Positions 26,288 through 35,068 of a stretch of 52,875 nt of DNA are shown piece after piece; position 1 is the stretch's first letter, and every line of letters begins with the position of its first letter. Origin of the DNA: Nesterenkonia haasae. GTDB lineage: Bacteria > Actinomycetota > Actinomycetes > Actinomycetales > Micrococcaceae. The stretch covers positions 89,371 through 142,245 of the forward strand of contig NZ_VFIE01000024.1 of assembly GCF_010119385.1 (NCBI RefSeq). Reading direction: 5' to 3'. Made by a program: the position numbers and the translations under genes. The notes under the pieces were generated by a model. It saw only the letters and a list, made by a program, of their open reading frames with translations. It made no database searches and was not told where the DNA came from.

Positions 26288-27162
26288 GCCACGGCGCAGT
26301 CCCCAAAATTACTCAAACTGGCGGAAACCGGCCGAAGCAACAGACATGGAAGGTCTACCTCCGAAAACCGGCCGTCGTAATCTTCCTAACTCTCCTGGTG
26401 ATCATGGTCTTGGTCTCCTTCATCGGACCAAACTTTGTGGGCAGCCCTTTCTCCACGGCCCACGCCCCACTGCAAGCCCCTGGTGGTGCGAACCCCCTTG
26501 GGACGGATCACTTGGGCCGGGACTACCTCGCCCGGGTGGTCTACGGGGGCCGAACTTCCCTACTAGTGGGCTTCACAGTGGCACTCCTGTGCATGACCGT
26601 TGGGTTGCTGGTCGGCGGCCTGGCTGGGTTCTATGGAGGCGTGGTGGACACGCTGCTGGTCAAAGTTGCAGAGTTCTTCCAGGTCATTCCAGGGCTGCTT
26701 CTCGCTCTGGTGGCTGCCGCTCTCCTGGGTTCCAATGTCACGATCATTATCGGCATCTTGGCAGTCACCATGTGGCCTGTAGTAGCTCGCATCGCCCGAG
26801 CAGAAGCCATGCGCATCGCAGAACTAGGGTATGTGGAATCCGCTCGCGCCGCGGGCTTCTCCCGCTTTCGGATCTTCTGGTCCGATGCGGTGCCGAACGC
26901 GATGCCCCCGGTCCTGGTGGCGACCACGATGACCGTGGGCTTGGCAATTCTCCTGGAGTCAGGCCTCGCCTTCCTGGGCATCGGCGATGCCAACCGACCC
27001 AGCTGGGGTGCGCTACTCAACCTCGCCCAGCCCTACATCACCTCCGCCTGGTGGCTGGCGGCAATTCCGGGGCTATGCATCTTCATTGTGGTCCTGGCCG
27101 TCAACATGCTTGGCGACGCCCTCAACGATGTGCTGAACCCCAATATAGGCAAAGTGAAGTAA
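26284..27162 (+). CDS. Oligopeptide/dipeptide-type ABC permease (DppC/OppC family)
   Basis: A 292-residue second permease. The soluble N-terminus is followed by the first helix (VVIFLTLLVIMVLVSFIGP) and the periplasmic motif NPLGTDHLGRDYLARVVYG, diagnostic of DppC. The EAA loop is AAGFSRFRIFWSDAVPNA. Five to six helices are predicted. The ATG overlaps the DppB stop (ATGA), and its own TAA overlaps the next ATG (TAATG). It pairs with the DppB-like subunit to form the translocation channel. Confidence 0.92.
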   Translation: MSHGAVPKITQTGGNRPKQQTWKVYLRKPAVVIFLTLLVIMVLVSFIGPNFVGSPFSTAHAPLQAPGGANPLGTDHLGRDYLARVVYGGRTSLLVGFTVALLCMTVGLLVGGLAGFYGGVVDTLLVKVAEFFQVIPGLLLALVAAALLGSNVTIIIGILAVTMWPVVARIARAEAMRIAELGYVESARAAGFSRFRIFWSDAVPNAMPPVLVATTMTVGLAILLESGLAFLGIGDANRPSWGALLNLAQPYITSAWWLAAIPGLCIFIVVLAVNMLGDALNDVLNPNIGKVK

Positions 27163-28046
27163 TGAGTGCAGAACCCGAGACCACACCGCTGGCCAAAGTC
27201 ACCGACCTTGCGGTAAACCTGCCCACGGGACGCAAACAGAGCGTCGACGCCGTGCGCCACGTAAATCTGGAGGTCTTCGCGGGCGAGAAGATTGGCATTA
27301 TCGGTGAGTCCGGTTCAGGTAAATCCGTGACCGGCCGCTCGATCGCCGGGCTGCTACCCACCTCTCCGCGAGTGAAATTAGAGGGCTCCATCATTGTGGA
27401 CGGTGAAGAGATGATAGGAGCCGACGCCGCGGCGTGGCAGCAAGTGCGCACCCACAAGGTTGGCATGATCTTCCAGGACCCCCTTACATACCTCAATCCG
27501 GTGATACGGGTGGGCCGACAGGTGGAAGAATCCATTGCGCCCTCTAAGTGGAAAAATCGCGACCCTGTCGTGCAGGAGAAATCATTAAACTTCCTCCGAC
27601 TTGCGGGGTTTCCCTCGCCGACGGAAGTCTCGCGAAAATACCCCCACGAGCTCTCAGGCGGGATGCGCCAGCGCGTTTTGATCGCCATCGCCATCGCTAA
27701 GCGCCCGAGACTTCTCATCGCTGACGAACCCACGACTGCGCTCGACACCACCGTGCAGAAGCGCGTGCTGGAGACCCTGGCCACCACCGTCTCAGAAACC
27801 CAAACCAGCCTCATTCTGATCAGTCATGATATTGGGGTGGTCGCCAGCATGACCGAGCGCATCTACGTCATGTACCGCGGTCGGGTCGTGGAGTCGGGCA
27901 GCACCTCACAAATCCTCTCGGCCCCGAACCATCCCTACACACAGGCCCTTCTTCGCAGTGTACGAAGTCTCTCAGAACCGGACGTGGACCTGTATTCAAT
28001 CCCACTTGAACTGCGCCGGAAGCTCGAAATGGAGGATGTCGCCTAA
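27162..28046 (+). CDS. Oligopeptide/dipeptide-type ABC ATPase (DppD/OppD family)
   Basis: A 294-residue ATP-binding subunit. It has Walker A GESGSGKS at about residue 48, signature LSGGMRQRVLIA near 165, Walker B LLIADEPTTALD near 190 and the H-loop ISHDIGV. The family-specific C-terminal oligopeptide region is short (SAPNHPYTQALL). The frame is open much further upstream (to 26346), but only the part from the ATG at 27162 is ABC-like. The stop overlaps the next gene's start (TAATG). Confidence 0.93.
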   Translation: MSAEPETTPLAKVTDLAVNLPTGRKQSVDAVRHVNLEVFAGEKIGIIGESGSGKSVTGRSIAGLLPTSPRVKLEGSIIVDGEEMIGADAAAWQQVRTHKVGMIFQDPLTYLNPVIRVGRQVEESIAPSKWKNRDPVVQEKSLNFLRLAGFPSPTEVSRKYPHELSGGMRQRVLIAIAIAKRPRLLIADEPTTALDTTVQKRVLETLATTVSETQTSLILISHDIGVVASMTERIYVMYRGRVVESGSTSQILSAPNHPYTQALLRSVRSLSEPDVDLYSIPLELRRKLEMEDVA

Positions 28047-28870
28047 TGATCTTGGAAGCCAAGAACGTGTCGAAAACCTTCCGCAGCGGCGGACGAGGCG
28101 GCCTAGCTGTTCATGCTGTTAAGAGTGCCAATCTCACCGCTGCGCGTGGCGAGTTTGTCGCCATCGTGGGGGAATCAGGCTCCGGCAAATCAACTTTGGC
28201 TCGCATGCTCTTAGATCTGCACCCGGCCAGTGAGGGAACTATCTTTCTCAGGGGAGTTGATGTAAAGAGCATGAGCAAGAACCAACGCCGCGACTTTCGT
28301 AGAACAGTGCAAGCTGTTCTCCAAGATCCCGCCGGCTCCCTCAACCCACGAAAATCTGTCTCACAGTCCATTGGCGAGGTTATTCGGTTGCACAAGGCCG
28401 CGAACACCAAACGCGACATTCGGCAGAAAACACTCACGGCGCTGGAGCTGGTTGGCCTAGACCCAGCATCCCACTACCTCGACCGCTTTCCCCACGAACT
28501 CTCCGGCGGGCAGCGCCAGCGCGTGCTGATTGCCCGCGCGGTGGCACTGAATCCGCAAATCATTATCGCCGACGAAGCCGTCTCAGCCCTCGATGCCTCG
28601 GTGAAGGCCGGCGTGCTGCGTGTAATGGCTGACCTCCAGGAGCGCCTCAACGTGGGATATGTCTTCATTACCCACGACTTGCCAGTGGTCAAGAAGGTCG
28701 CTGACTACGTCCACGTCATGTACCGGGGCGAGATAGTCGAACATGGTCCAGCTCAGGAAATTTTCCAGAGCCCTCAGCACGAGTACACCGCCACACTGCT
28801 TGATGCGACCCCGTCCTTGGACGCCTTAGACGGTGCTGCGCCCACCGCTCCGGGTGCATCGGCGACATGA
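28046..28870 (+). CDS. Oligopeptide/dipeptide-type ABC ATPase (DppF/OppF family)
   Basis: A 274-residue partner ATPase. It has Walker A GESGSGKST near residue 43, the Q-loop and QDPAGSLNPRKSV box of DppF proteins, and signature LSGGQRQRVLIARA. Walker B is IIIADEAVSALD, with Ala in place of the usual Pro after the glutamate, common in this subgroup. It completes a full DppBCDF set transcribed as one operon with one-base or four-base overlaps. The cognate binding proteins follow after a decayed copy. Confidence 0.93.
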   Translation: MILEAKNVSKTFRSGGRGGLAVHAVKSANLTAARGEFVAIVGESGSGKSTLARMLLDLHPASEGTIFLRGVDVKSMSKNQRRDFRRTVQAVLQDPAGSLNPRKSVSQSIGEVIRLHKAANTKRDIRQKTLTALELVGLDPASHYLDRFPHELSGGQRQRVLIARAVALNPQIIIADEAVSALDASVKAGVLRVMADLQERLNVGYVFITHDLPVVKKVADYVHVMYRGEIVEHGPAQEIFQSPQHEYTATLLDATPSLDALDGAAPTAPGASAT

Positions 28871-28920
28871 GGTTTTGCCGGCGCTGCAGACCCATGACTC
28901 CGCGATGAATGGAAAAGGAT

Positions 28921-29195
28921 GCCCTGAAGAAACATTTGATTCCCGGCCATCTACTCACATGCGCTGCGGTGGCAAGTGTTGCCTCATTGATCCTGACCTC
29001 ATGTGGAGGCGGGAGTTCTTCGTCTCCCCCACAGTGCCCGGGGTAGGTGGACCAATGATGGAGCCACCGGTGATGATCACCGATGAGCACGAGATTCGAA
29101 AAATCTTGGGTGCGCACAAGGTCAATCACGACCGTCGCCAAAGGCACCTTCCTGGGACGACTGCCCCCTCGGCTGACGAGGTCTGTGCTGCTTAA
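28921..29195 (+). pseudogene. Remnant of a third solute-binding lipoprotein
   Basis: One frame encodes a lipoprotein signal, KKHLIPGHLLTC, then ASLILTSCGGGSSSSP with an LTSC lipobox, ending at a TAG at 29044. A second frame at about 29043–29120 continues with GGPMMEPPVMITDEHEI. This aligns by eye with SMLEPLVRITDDYEV and SMLEPLVRITDEFEI in the two intact binding proteins downstream. About 35 residues between the two pieces are missing and no start codon is evident. It is therefore a truncated, frameshifted paralog left between the ATPase and the intact copies. Confidence 0.7.
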
Positions 29196-29397
29196 ACGCT
29201 CAGACGATGGTGCCGCAAGGAACTTCGTCGTGAGTGCCAAAGCGAGATCTAGGCATCAGGGGGTTTTGCCTTCCACCAATTGGAAATAGATGTGGCACAC
29301 ATCACATCCCACGAGCAAGCTGGGCGAGAGGGCGCAACGGGACCCGACCGTTGCCGCAGAACCACTATCACCCAGCTCCGGATAATGAGGCACCCAT

Positions 29398-31020
29398 ATG
29401 ACATTCGCGTATCGAGAACGGCCACAGAGGCCCTCCCAGCCTTGCTGGCCACTGGGTGCCTCTGCGGCGGTCATTGCCGCTCTGCTGCTCAGTTCCTGTG
29501 GCGACGACGACAGCGCGGCAGCTGAAGACTCCGACGAGGAGCGCGTCTTTGTCGCTCCCACAGGGACCACCAACATCCTGAATCCACAGTTTATTCAATC
29601 CCCCGCGGTCACCCTTGTGGGTCAGTCAATGTTGGAACCACTGGTCCGTATCACCGACGACTACGAGGTAATACCCTGGCTCGCCCGGGATTGGGACATC
29701 AGCGATGACGGGCTTGAGGTGACGCTACATCTCGAGGAGGGCGTCCAATGGCACGACGGTGAACCATTCACGGCGAGCGATGTGAAGTTCAACTTTGATG
29801 AATTGTTCGAGCTGAATACGCTCGGGGTCGAGTTCATCGACGCCATCGGCTCAGTTGAGACTCTCGACGAGGCCACTGTTCAGATCACGCTTATTGAGCC
29901 CTATGGGGCGCTTCTGGAAGCACTGGCTCTGCAGTTCATTCTTCCCCAGCACCTCTATGAAGGCACCGAGTACCTACAAAACCCCGCCAACATGGAGCCA
30001 GTGGGAACGGGCCCTTTCACTTTCGATCTTCACGAGGATGGTGATCGAATCGAAGTCATCGCCAACGGTGACTACTGGAAGGGAGATGTCCAGGTTGACC
30101 GGGTCATCTTCACCAACACCACCGACGCCAACGCTCGAGACTTGTCACTGCTGGCAGGTGACATCGACCGGGTGGGTTCTTTTGGCCGCACCCGACTCGG
30201 AGAAATCGAAAACCACCCCCAACTACACACCACAACTCGAGGGAATCTCCCCCAGCAAGTGATGTTCAACTTCAACGCAGACCGCGAGGAACTCTCGGAT
30301 CCTGCGCTGCGGCAGTTGGTATACGCCGCTATCGACAAAGAGGTTCTCGTTGAAACCGCTCTGCCGGGCACCTCGCACCTTCCTCACAGTATCTATCCCC
30401 CGGCCATGGAATGGGCCTCCAGCCCCAATGTGGACCTGGTGGAGGACTTTCCACGTGACGTTGATGCCATTAATGACGCCCTGGACGATGCCGGCCACCC
30501 ACGACAAGCCGACGGTCACCGGTTCACTCTAGACATCTACTACCTCAGCGTTCTCGCCGACGCTCACAATGTGGCAGAGGTTATGCAGTCCTCTCTGGAG
30601 GACGTCGGCATCCGCCTCAATCTGGAGGGATACGACCCCAACGTCTACACCGAGTTGGTCTATCACGACAGAGAGTTCGATCTAGCGATCCAGATCACCA
30701 CGGCCTCATCCGACCCGAGTCTTGGCCTTGGACTGTGGTACACGTGCAACGAGAACAACATCGCGGCACGAAACCCCTCGGGGGTCTGCGACGACTCAAT
30801 TGACTCAGCCGCCCGCCAATCGCTCCTCAGCTTCGAGCAACAGGAACGCACCGAGCACCTGCGCCAATTCGAGGAGCGTGCCGCCGAGATCATGATTTCA
30901 GCGCCCCTAGCGCACCTTGACCAAGTCACTGTCTACAACACAGAACGTTGGCAGGGACATGACTTTGCTGACGGCCTGGTTGCTGGCGACTGGCTTGACG
31001 TCACTCCGGCAAACAACTAA
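29398..31020 (+). CDS. Family 5 extracellular solute-binding lipoprotein, copy 1
   Basis: A 540-residue substrate-binding protein of the Dpp/Opp importer. The N-terminus has a charged stretch and a hydrophobic segment ending in the lipobox LLSSC (Cys near residue 34), so it is tethered to the outer face of the membrane. The mature part shows SBP_bac_5 landmarks: LARDWDISDDGLEVTLHL, GVQWHDGEPFTASDVKFN and GTGPFTF. It is adjacent to and strongly similar to the next gene, indicating tandem duplication. Ligand is unknown. Two conserved Cys (YTCNENN, SGVCDD) in the C-terminal region occur in both copies and may form a disulfide. Confidence 0.9.
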   Translation: MTFAYRERPQRPSQPCWPLGASAAVIAALLLSSCGDDDSAAAEDSDEERVFVAPTGTTNILNPQFIQSPAVTLVGQSMLEPLVRITDDYEVIPWLARDWDISDDGLEVTLHLEEGVQWHDGEPFTASDVKFNFDELFELNTLGVEFIDAIGSVETLDEATVQITLIEPYGALLEALALQFILPQHLYEGTEYLQNPANMEPVGTGPFTFDLHEDGDRIEVIANGDYWKGDVQVDRVIFTNTTDANARDLSLLAGDIDRVGSFGRTRLGEIENHPQLHTTTRGNLPQQVMFNFNADREELSDPALRQLVYAAIDKEVLVETALPGTSHLPHSIYPPAMEWASSPNVDLVEDFPRDVDAINDALDDAGHPRQADGHRFTLDIYYLSVLADAHNVAEVMQSSLEDVGIRLNLEGYDPNVYTELVYHDREFDLAIQITTASSDPSLGLGLWYTCNENNIAARNPSGVCDDSIDSAARQSLLSFEQQERTEHLRQFEERAAEIMISAPLAHLDQVTVYNTERWQGHDFADGLVAGDWLDVTPANN

Positions 31021-31044
31021 TCGTCTGCTCCAGAAAGGACCGAT

Positions 31045-32628
31045 GTGACGATGAATTCCACCTTACGGACCATACTCACCACCGCGGCCATTGCCGCTCT
31101 GACACTCAGCGCCTGTGGTGGCGAGGCCACCAGTGACGACGGGGAAGAGCGCCTCTTCGTCTCATCGACCGGTACCCTACCCATGCTCAATCCGCAGTTC
31201 GTCACCTCTCCAGCGGTCCAGCAGGTTGGCTCTTCAATGCTGGAACCACTGGTACGTATTACCGATGAATTCGAAATCGTTCCCTGGCTGGCACATGATT
31301 GGGAGATCAGCGATGATGGCCTCGAGGTCACCTTCCACCTTGAAGAGGGCGTCCAATGGCACGACGGTGAACCGTTCACTGCCGAGGATGTGCAGTTCAA
31401 CTTCGAGGAAATCATGCCGCTGGATTCCCTGGGCGCGGACTTTGTCGACGCGATCGAGGAGGTCCAGACTCCCGATGATCACACCGTGATCCTTCAGATG
31501 AACGAGCCGTATGGTGCCCTCCTAGAGTCATTGTCGCTGCAGTTTCTTCTGCCTAAGCACATTTACGAAGGTACCGAGTACCTAGAAAACCAAGCCAATA
31601 GTGCGCCTGTGGGAACCGGCCCACTAGTCTTCGATGAGTTCATCGAGTCCGACCGGGTAGAAGTTGTGGGGAACGAGAATTACTGGAAAGAGGAGGTCAA
31701 TGTAGACCGAGTTATCTTTCCTATAATGACTGATCCTAACGCCAGCGATTTGGCGATGCTATCGGGCGAGATACATCAGCGCGGCGGAATAGTAGCCACC
31801 CGTGTGGAGGATTTCGAAGCCGACCCTGATATTGAACTCACGCTTCGAGGAAACCTTCCTCAGCAGATCGTTCTAATGTTCAACGCCGACGCCGAGGAGC
31901 TCACCGACCCGGCAGTCCGGCAACTCGTGTACGCAGCCGTCGATAAGGAACAGGTAGTCGAGACCGCCCTACCGAATACCTCCGAGGTCCCCCACGGCAT
32001 CTTCCCTGAATCCCTGGACTGGGCGCGGAGCCAGAACGTGGACTTCGCCGAAGACTTCGCTTACGACGTTGACGGCATCAACGAGGCGCTCGACGAACTC
32101 GGGCTCACACCCGGCAGCGACGGGTACCGATTCGCCATGGACGTCCATTACATGAGTTCCCTGGCCGATGCCGCCGCTGTTGCAGAAGTCATGCAGTCTT
32201 CCTTAGCTGAGGTCGGCATCCGAGTGGAGCTTGTGGCTCTAGAGACCAACGTCTATACGGAGAAGGTCTACGAACAACGAGATTTCGACACTGCAATTCA
32301 GATTGCCACGCTCTCTACGGATCCCAGCATCGGCATCACCCGTTGGTACACCTGCAATCCGGACCGGGTGGCTGCACGCAATCCCTCCGGCGTCTGTGAC
32401 GACGCGATCGACGAAGCAGCACGAAGCGCCATCCTCACAGCTGGGCAAGACGATCGCGGAGATCACTTGGCCCAGCTTGAAGAGGCGGCATCCGAGGCGA
32501 TGATCACGGCCCCGATTGTATTCGTTTCTCAGATCAACGCCTACAACATCACCACCTGGGAAGGTCATGACTTTTCATCGGGCCTAAACGGGCAAGACTG
32601 GACTGATCTGCGCCCGCGTGAGGAGTAG
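31045..32628 (+). CDS. Family 5 extracellular solute-binding lipoprotein, copy 2
   Basis: A 527-residue paralog of the preceding protein with the same domain order. Its lipobox is LTLSAC near residue 25. Shared blocks include EEGVQWHDGEPFTA, EPYGALLES and NPSGVCDD. The divergence looks uniform, suggesting an older duplication with possible ligand specialisation rather than a very recent copy. The start is ambiguous: GTG at 31045 lies five bases after AAAGGA and ATG at 31051 lies eleven after it; I annotate the GTG. It is the last intact importer gene. Confidence 0.9.
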   Translation: MTMNSTLRTILTTAAIAALTLSACGGEATSDDGEERLFVSSTGTLPMLNPQFVTSPAVQQVGSSMLEPLVRITDEFEIVPWLAHDWEISDDGLEVTFHLEEGVQWHDGEPFTAEDVQFNFEEIMPLDSLGADFVDAIEEVQTPDDHTVILQMNEPYGALLESLSLQFLLPKHIYEGTEYLENQANSAPVGTGPLVFDEFIESDRVEVVGNENYWKEEVNVDRVIFPIMTDPNASDLAMLSGEIHQRGGIVATRVEDFEADPDIELTLRGNLPQQIVLMFNADAEELTDPAVRQLVYAAVDKEQVVETALPNTSEVPHGIFPESLDWARSQNVDFAEDFAYDVDGINEALDELGLTPGSDGYRFAMDVHYMSSLADAAAVAEVMQSSLAEVGIRVELVALETNVYTEKVYEQRDFDTAIQIATLSTDPSIGITRWYTCNPDRVAARNPSGVCDDAIDEAARSAILTAGQDDRGDHLAQLEEAASEAMITAPIVFVSQINAYNITTWEGHDFSSGLNGQDWTDLRPREE

Positions 32629-32689
32629 AAGGCGGAGACCGACCGGGGCGGGACCTTGAACGTGATCCAGTGGATCCCGCCGCGGCGAT

Positions 32690-33140
32690 CCAGTTGGGTA
32701 GAGAGTCCACTCACCACTTCATTGACACGTGCTCGTTGCACATAGAGCCGGTCCAGATGAAGGTCATACAGGGTCGGGTCCTCAAGAATCAGTGCAGGGT
32801 CATTGCCGCCGAGCTCGAGGGTGACTCGATTCATCCATTGAGAGGCCAATTCGTGCAGCTTCATCCAGCCGCCCACAGAACCAGTCAATGTCAGCTTCGC
32901 GATGTCGTCGTTTGTGATCAGCTCGGTGACCACCTCATTGCGGCCGGTGACAATATTGAGTTAAGCCCGGCGGAAGATTTTCTGGCACTCGCCAGACCAA
33001 TCGCGTGGCGGCCAGAGGCGCAGTCGGCAGCAGCTTAACGATCACCGTATTGCCGGCGAACAGTACCTGCGGCAACAGAACAGCGAGAATCGTCAATGGC
33101 AGTTGAAGCGAATAGTCACCGTGGCGACGCCAGGGGATCC
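32690..33140 (-). pseudogene. Internally deleted aldehyde dehydrogenase fragment
   Basis: On the minus strand one frame reads LQLPLTILAVLLPQVLFAG then NTVIVKLLPTAPLAATRLVW. After a frameshift near 32950 another reads NIVTGRNEVVTELITNDDIA, LTGSVGGWMKLHELASQW and VTLELGGNDPALILEDPTL. This passes straight into DRLYVQRARVNEVV. In intact aldehyde dehydrogenases the catalytic cysteine segment lies between these last two blocks, so it has been deleted. The N-terminus and the C-terminal third are absent. It lies antisense to, and just beyond, the second binding protein. Confidence 0.8.
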
Positions 33141-33196
33141 CCCGGCCCACGTGACCAGGCGCTTGCCATCCTTTTCACGGAGCGACCTGTTTTCGC

Positions 33197-33261
33197 GGAG
33201 GCCTTCCACCCGGCGGGAGGCCTTCCAATTTGCGGAAACATAGGTTTAGACACTCAGTGTC
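33197..33261. promoter_or_regulatory. Direct repeat plus palindrome before the UGSC gene
   Basis: GGAGGCCTTCCA occurs twice (33197–33208 and 33216–33227), 19 bases apart, each nearly palindromic around AGGCCT. A perfect 13-base palindrome GACACT-C-AGTGTC lies at 33249–33261, 48 bases before the UGSC start. Both look like regulator-binding sites. Confidence 0.4.
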
Positions 33262-33308
33262 ACGTGGTTGTGTGTGATGTGGAACGCATTATCAGAAGGG
33301 GTGGACCA

Positions 33309-33854
33309 ATGACCACTACGACTACAGAGATGATCCTGGACCCCACCGGGGCCGACGCACGCTCAGACGACAGCACGCTGGCTCCCCGCACGGGCACACT
33401 CCAAGGCATCAGAGTTGCCCTTTTGGACAACACCAAGCCCAACGCCACCGCACTGCTGGAGAACATCGCCGCTGAACTCAAAGGTCGCTATGACATCGCT
33501 GAAACGAGGATGTATACCAAGGACTACTTCGGGACCCCGGTCAAGGATGAGTTGCTCCAACAGATCACCGATGAATGTGACGTCGTTGTCACCGCCGTCG
33601 GCGACTGCGGATCATGCAGCGCAGCCACCGTCACCGATGGCATCCTCTTCGAACGAGCCGGAATCCCTGCAGTCAGCATCTGCAGCGAGTCTTTTCTCAT
33701 GTCTGGGCAGGCCATGGCCAAGGTCCAAGGCTTTAGCGGCTATGACTTCCTCGCCGCAGCACACCCAATCTCAAGCCTGAACGCACAGGAACTCAAGCAA
33801 CGAGCCAAGGATTTAGTGCCCGGTATCGAACGGATTTTCGGAGTGGAAGGTTAG
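33309..33854 (+). CDS. UGSC family protein (cysteine form, CGSC)
   Basis: A 181-residue protein of the UGSC family, named for a UGSC motif in which U is selenocysteine or cysteine. Here the motif is VGDCGSCSAATVTDG at about residues 97–111, so it is the cysteine form. Residues 1–35 are a variable tail. The rest has an alternating strand/helix pattern: RVALLDNTKPNATALL, VVVTAVGD and AGIPAVSICSESF. The start follows AAGGGGTGG; the frame extends upstream without conservation. The function of the family is not established; a thiol or selenol redox or metal-binding role is inferred from the motif. Six bases separate it from its usual large partner. Confidence 0.8.
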   Translation: MTTTTTEMILDPTGADARSDDSTLAPRTGTLQGIRVALLDNTKPNATALLENIAAELKGRYDIAETRMYTKDYFGTPVKDELLQQITDECDVVVTAVGDCGSCSAATVTDGILFERAGIPAVSICSESFLMSGQAMAKVQGFSGYDFLAAAHPISSLNAQELKQRAKDLVPGIERIFGVEG

Positions 33855-33860
33855 ATCTAG

Positions 33861-34985
33861 ATGACTGCTACGCATTCTGAGCCAACAACCCCTGTCAACC
33901 ACCCCGAGGTGGATGCACACTCAATCCGTCACGTCCTGGAGTATTACCAAGAGCAGGAGTGGACCGATGGACTGCCTGTAGCCCCGGTGACCGAATCCAT
34001 CGTGGCGGAATTCCTGGCCACGACACCAAAGCATCCGGAAGATGTGCTCTTCGAAAAACCGCACCTGAACCGTCAACTCAACGTGCGGTATGCAGCGATC
34101 AACGCCGCCCTAGCAGGGTGCAAACCCGAGTACTTTCCCGTAGTAGTCGCCGCCTGGGAAGGAATCGCCCAAGAGCCCAACCCAAAGGGCGGTATATGGC
34201 AATCCACAACAGGCACGGCGCCCTTCACCGTGGTCAACGGACCGATCCGTCATCGACTCGAGATCAATTCTCAGGGAAACATTTTCGGCTCCGGGCACCG
34301 GGCCAATGCCACTATCGGCCGCGCCATCCGCTTGGGTTTGATCAATGTCTTCGGATTGCAGCCGCATAAGCTCGACCAGGCAACTCAGGCCACACCGGCA
34401 AAATACACCGCAGTCATCGGGGAAAATGAGGAACAGAGTCCATGGTCCCCGCTCCACACTGAGTACGGATTCAATCCGGAAGACGATGTCGTCACCTCAT
34501 TCGTCATCCGCTCAGTGATGCACATCGAAGCCCGACACACCCAGCTACCAGAACAGCTGGCTCTGGATTTTGTCGATTCGATTACACGCACTGGTGCTTT
34601 CATCCACGAATACACCCACACACTATTGGTGGTAGCTCCCGAACATGCCGCTCTCTTTGCCACCGCAGGCTGGGACAAGGAGGATCTGCGCAACTTCATC
34701 TTCCAGCACGCGGTACGGTCACGCACAGAGTTCGCTGCTGTGGGCAAAGATGCGGTGTCCCACCATTCTCGGTGGCGGATGGCCAGCGACCACCCTGACG
34801 CAGTGGGAGATACAGCCAGCGGATCTGAGAACCCGGATTTGGTGCCGGCCCTGACCAACCCTCAAGCGGTACAGATCATGGTGGCAGGTGCCAACAATGC
34901 AGGCGTCTCCGCTCTAGTAGAAGTCTTTGGCCTGCACGCCCGGCAGCGGCCCTCCTCATACAGCGTCGTGGAGCGCTCTGACTGA
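33861..34985 (+). CDS. Large conserved partner of the UGSC protein, function unknown
   Basis: A 374-residue soluble protein without a named enzymatic fold that I can assert. From memory of similar sequences it belongs to a conserved group seen beside UGSC proteins. Its typical blocks are WTDGLPVAPVTESIV, NVRYAAINAALAGCKPEYFP, FTVVNGPIRHRLEIN, FGSGHRANATIGRAIRLGL and a SPWSPLHTEYGF stretch. The Cys in ALAGCKPEYFP and the invariant-looking NGP and RAN motifs suggest a catalytic pocket, possibly working with the CGSC dithiol. There is no signal peptide and no membrane segment. It begins six bases after the UGSC stop. Confidence 0.72.
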   Translation: MTATHSEPTTPVNHPEVDAHSIRHVLEYYQEQEWTDGLPVAPVTESIVAEFLATTPKHPEDVLFEKPHLNRQLNVRYAAINAALAGCKPEYFPVVVAAWEGIAQEPNPKGGIWQSTTGTAPFTVVNGPIRHRLEINSQGNIFGSGHRANATIGRAIRLGLINVFGLQPHKLDQATQATPAKYTAVIGENEEQSPWSPLHTEYGFNPEDDVVTSFVIRSVMHIEARHTQLPEQLALDFVDSITRTGAFIHEYTHTLLVVAPEHAALFATAGWDKEDLRNFIFQHAVRSRTEFAAVGKDAVSHHSRWRMASDHPDAVGDTASGSENPDLVPALTNPQAVQIMVAGANNAGVSALVEVFGLHARQRPSSYSVVERSD

Positions 34986-35068
34986 CTTGACTGCATCGGG
35001 CAGAGAGCTGTTGACATGACTAAGCCAGAGACGAGGCCCCTCGGCGCGTGCTCGGTCAGAGCGCAACA

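Noticed and set aside
26346-27161. Long open frame upstream of the DppD gene
   Set aside because: It overlaps the entire DppC gene in another frame and has no ABC features; a typical high-GC shadow frame.
35032-35043. CGAGG-CC-CCTCG palindrome as a terminator after the UGSC partner
   Set aside because: The loop is only two bases and no T-tract follows; too weak to call.
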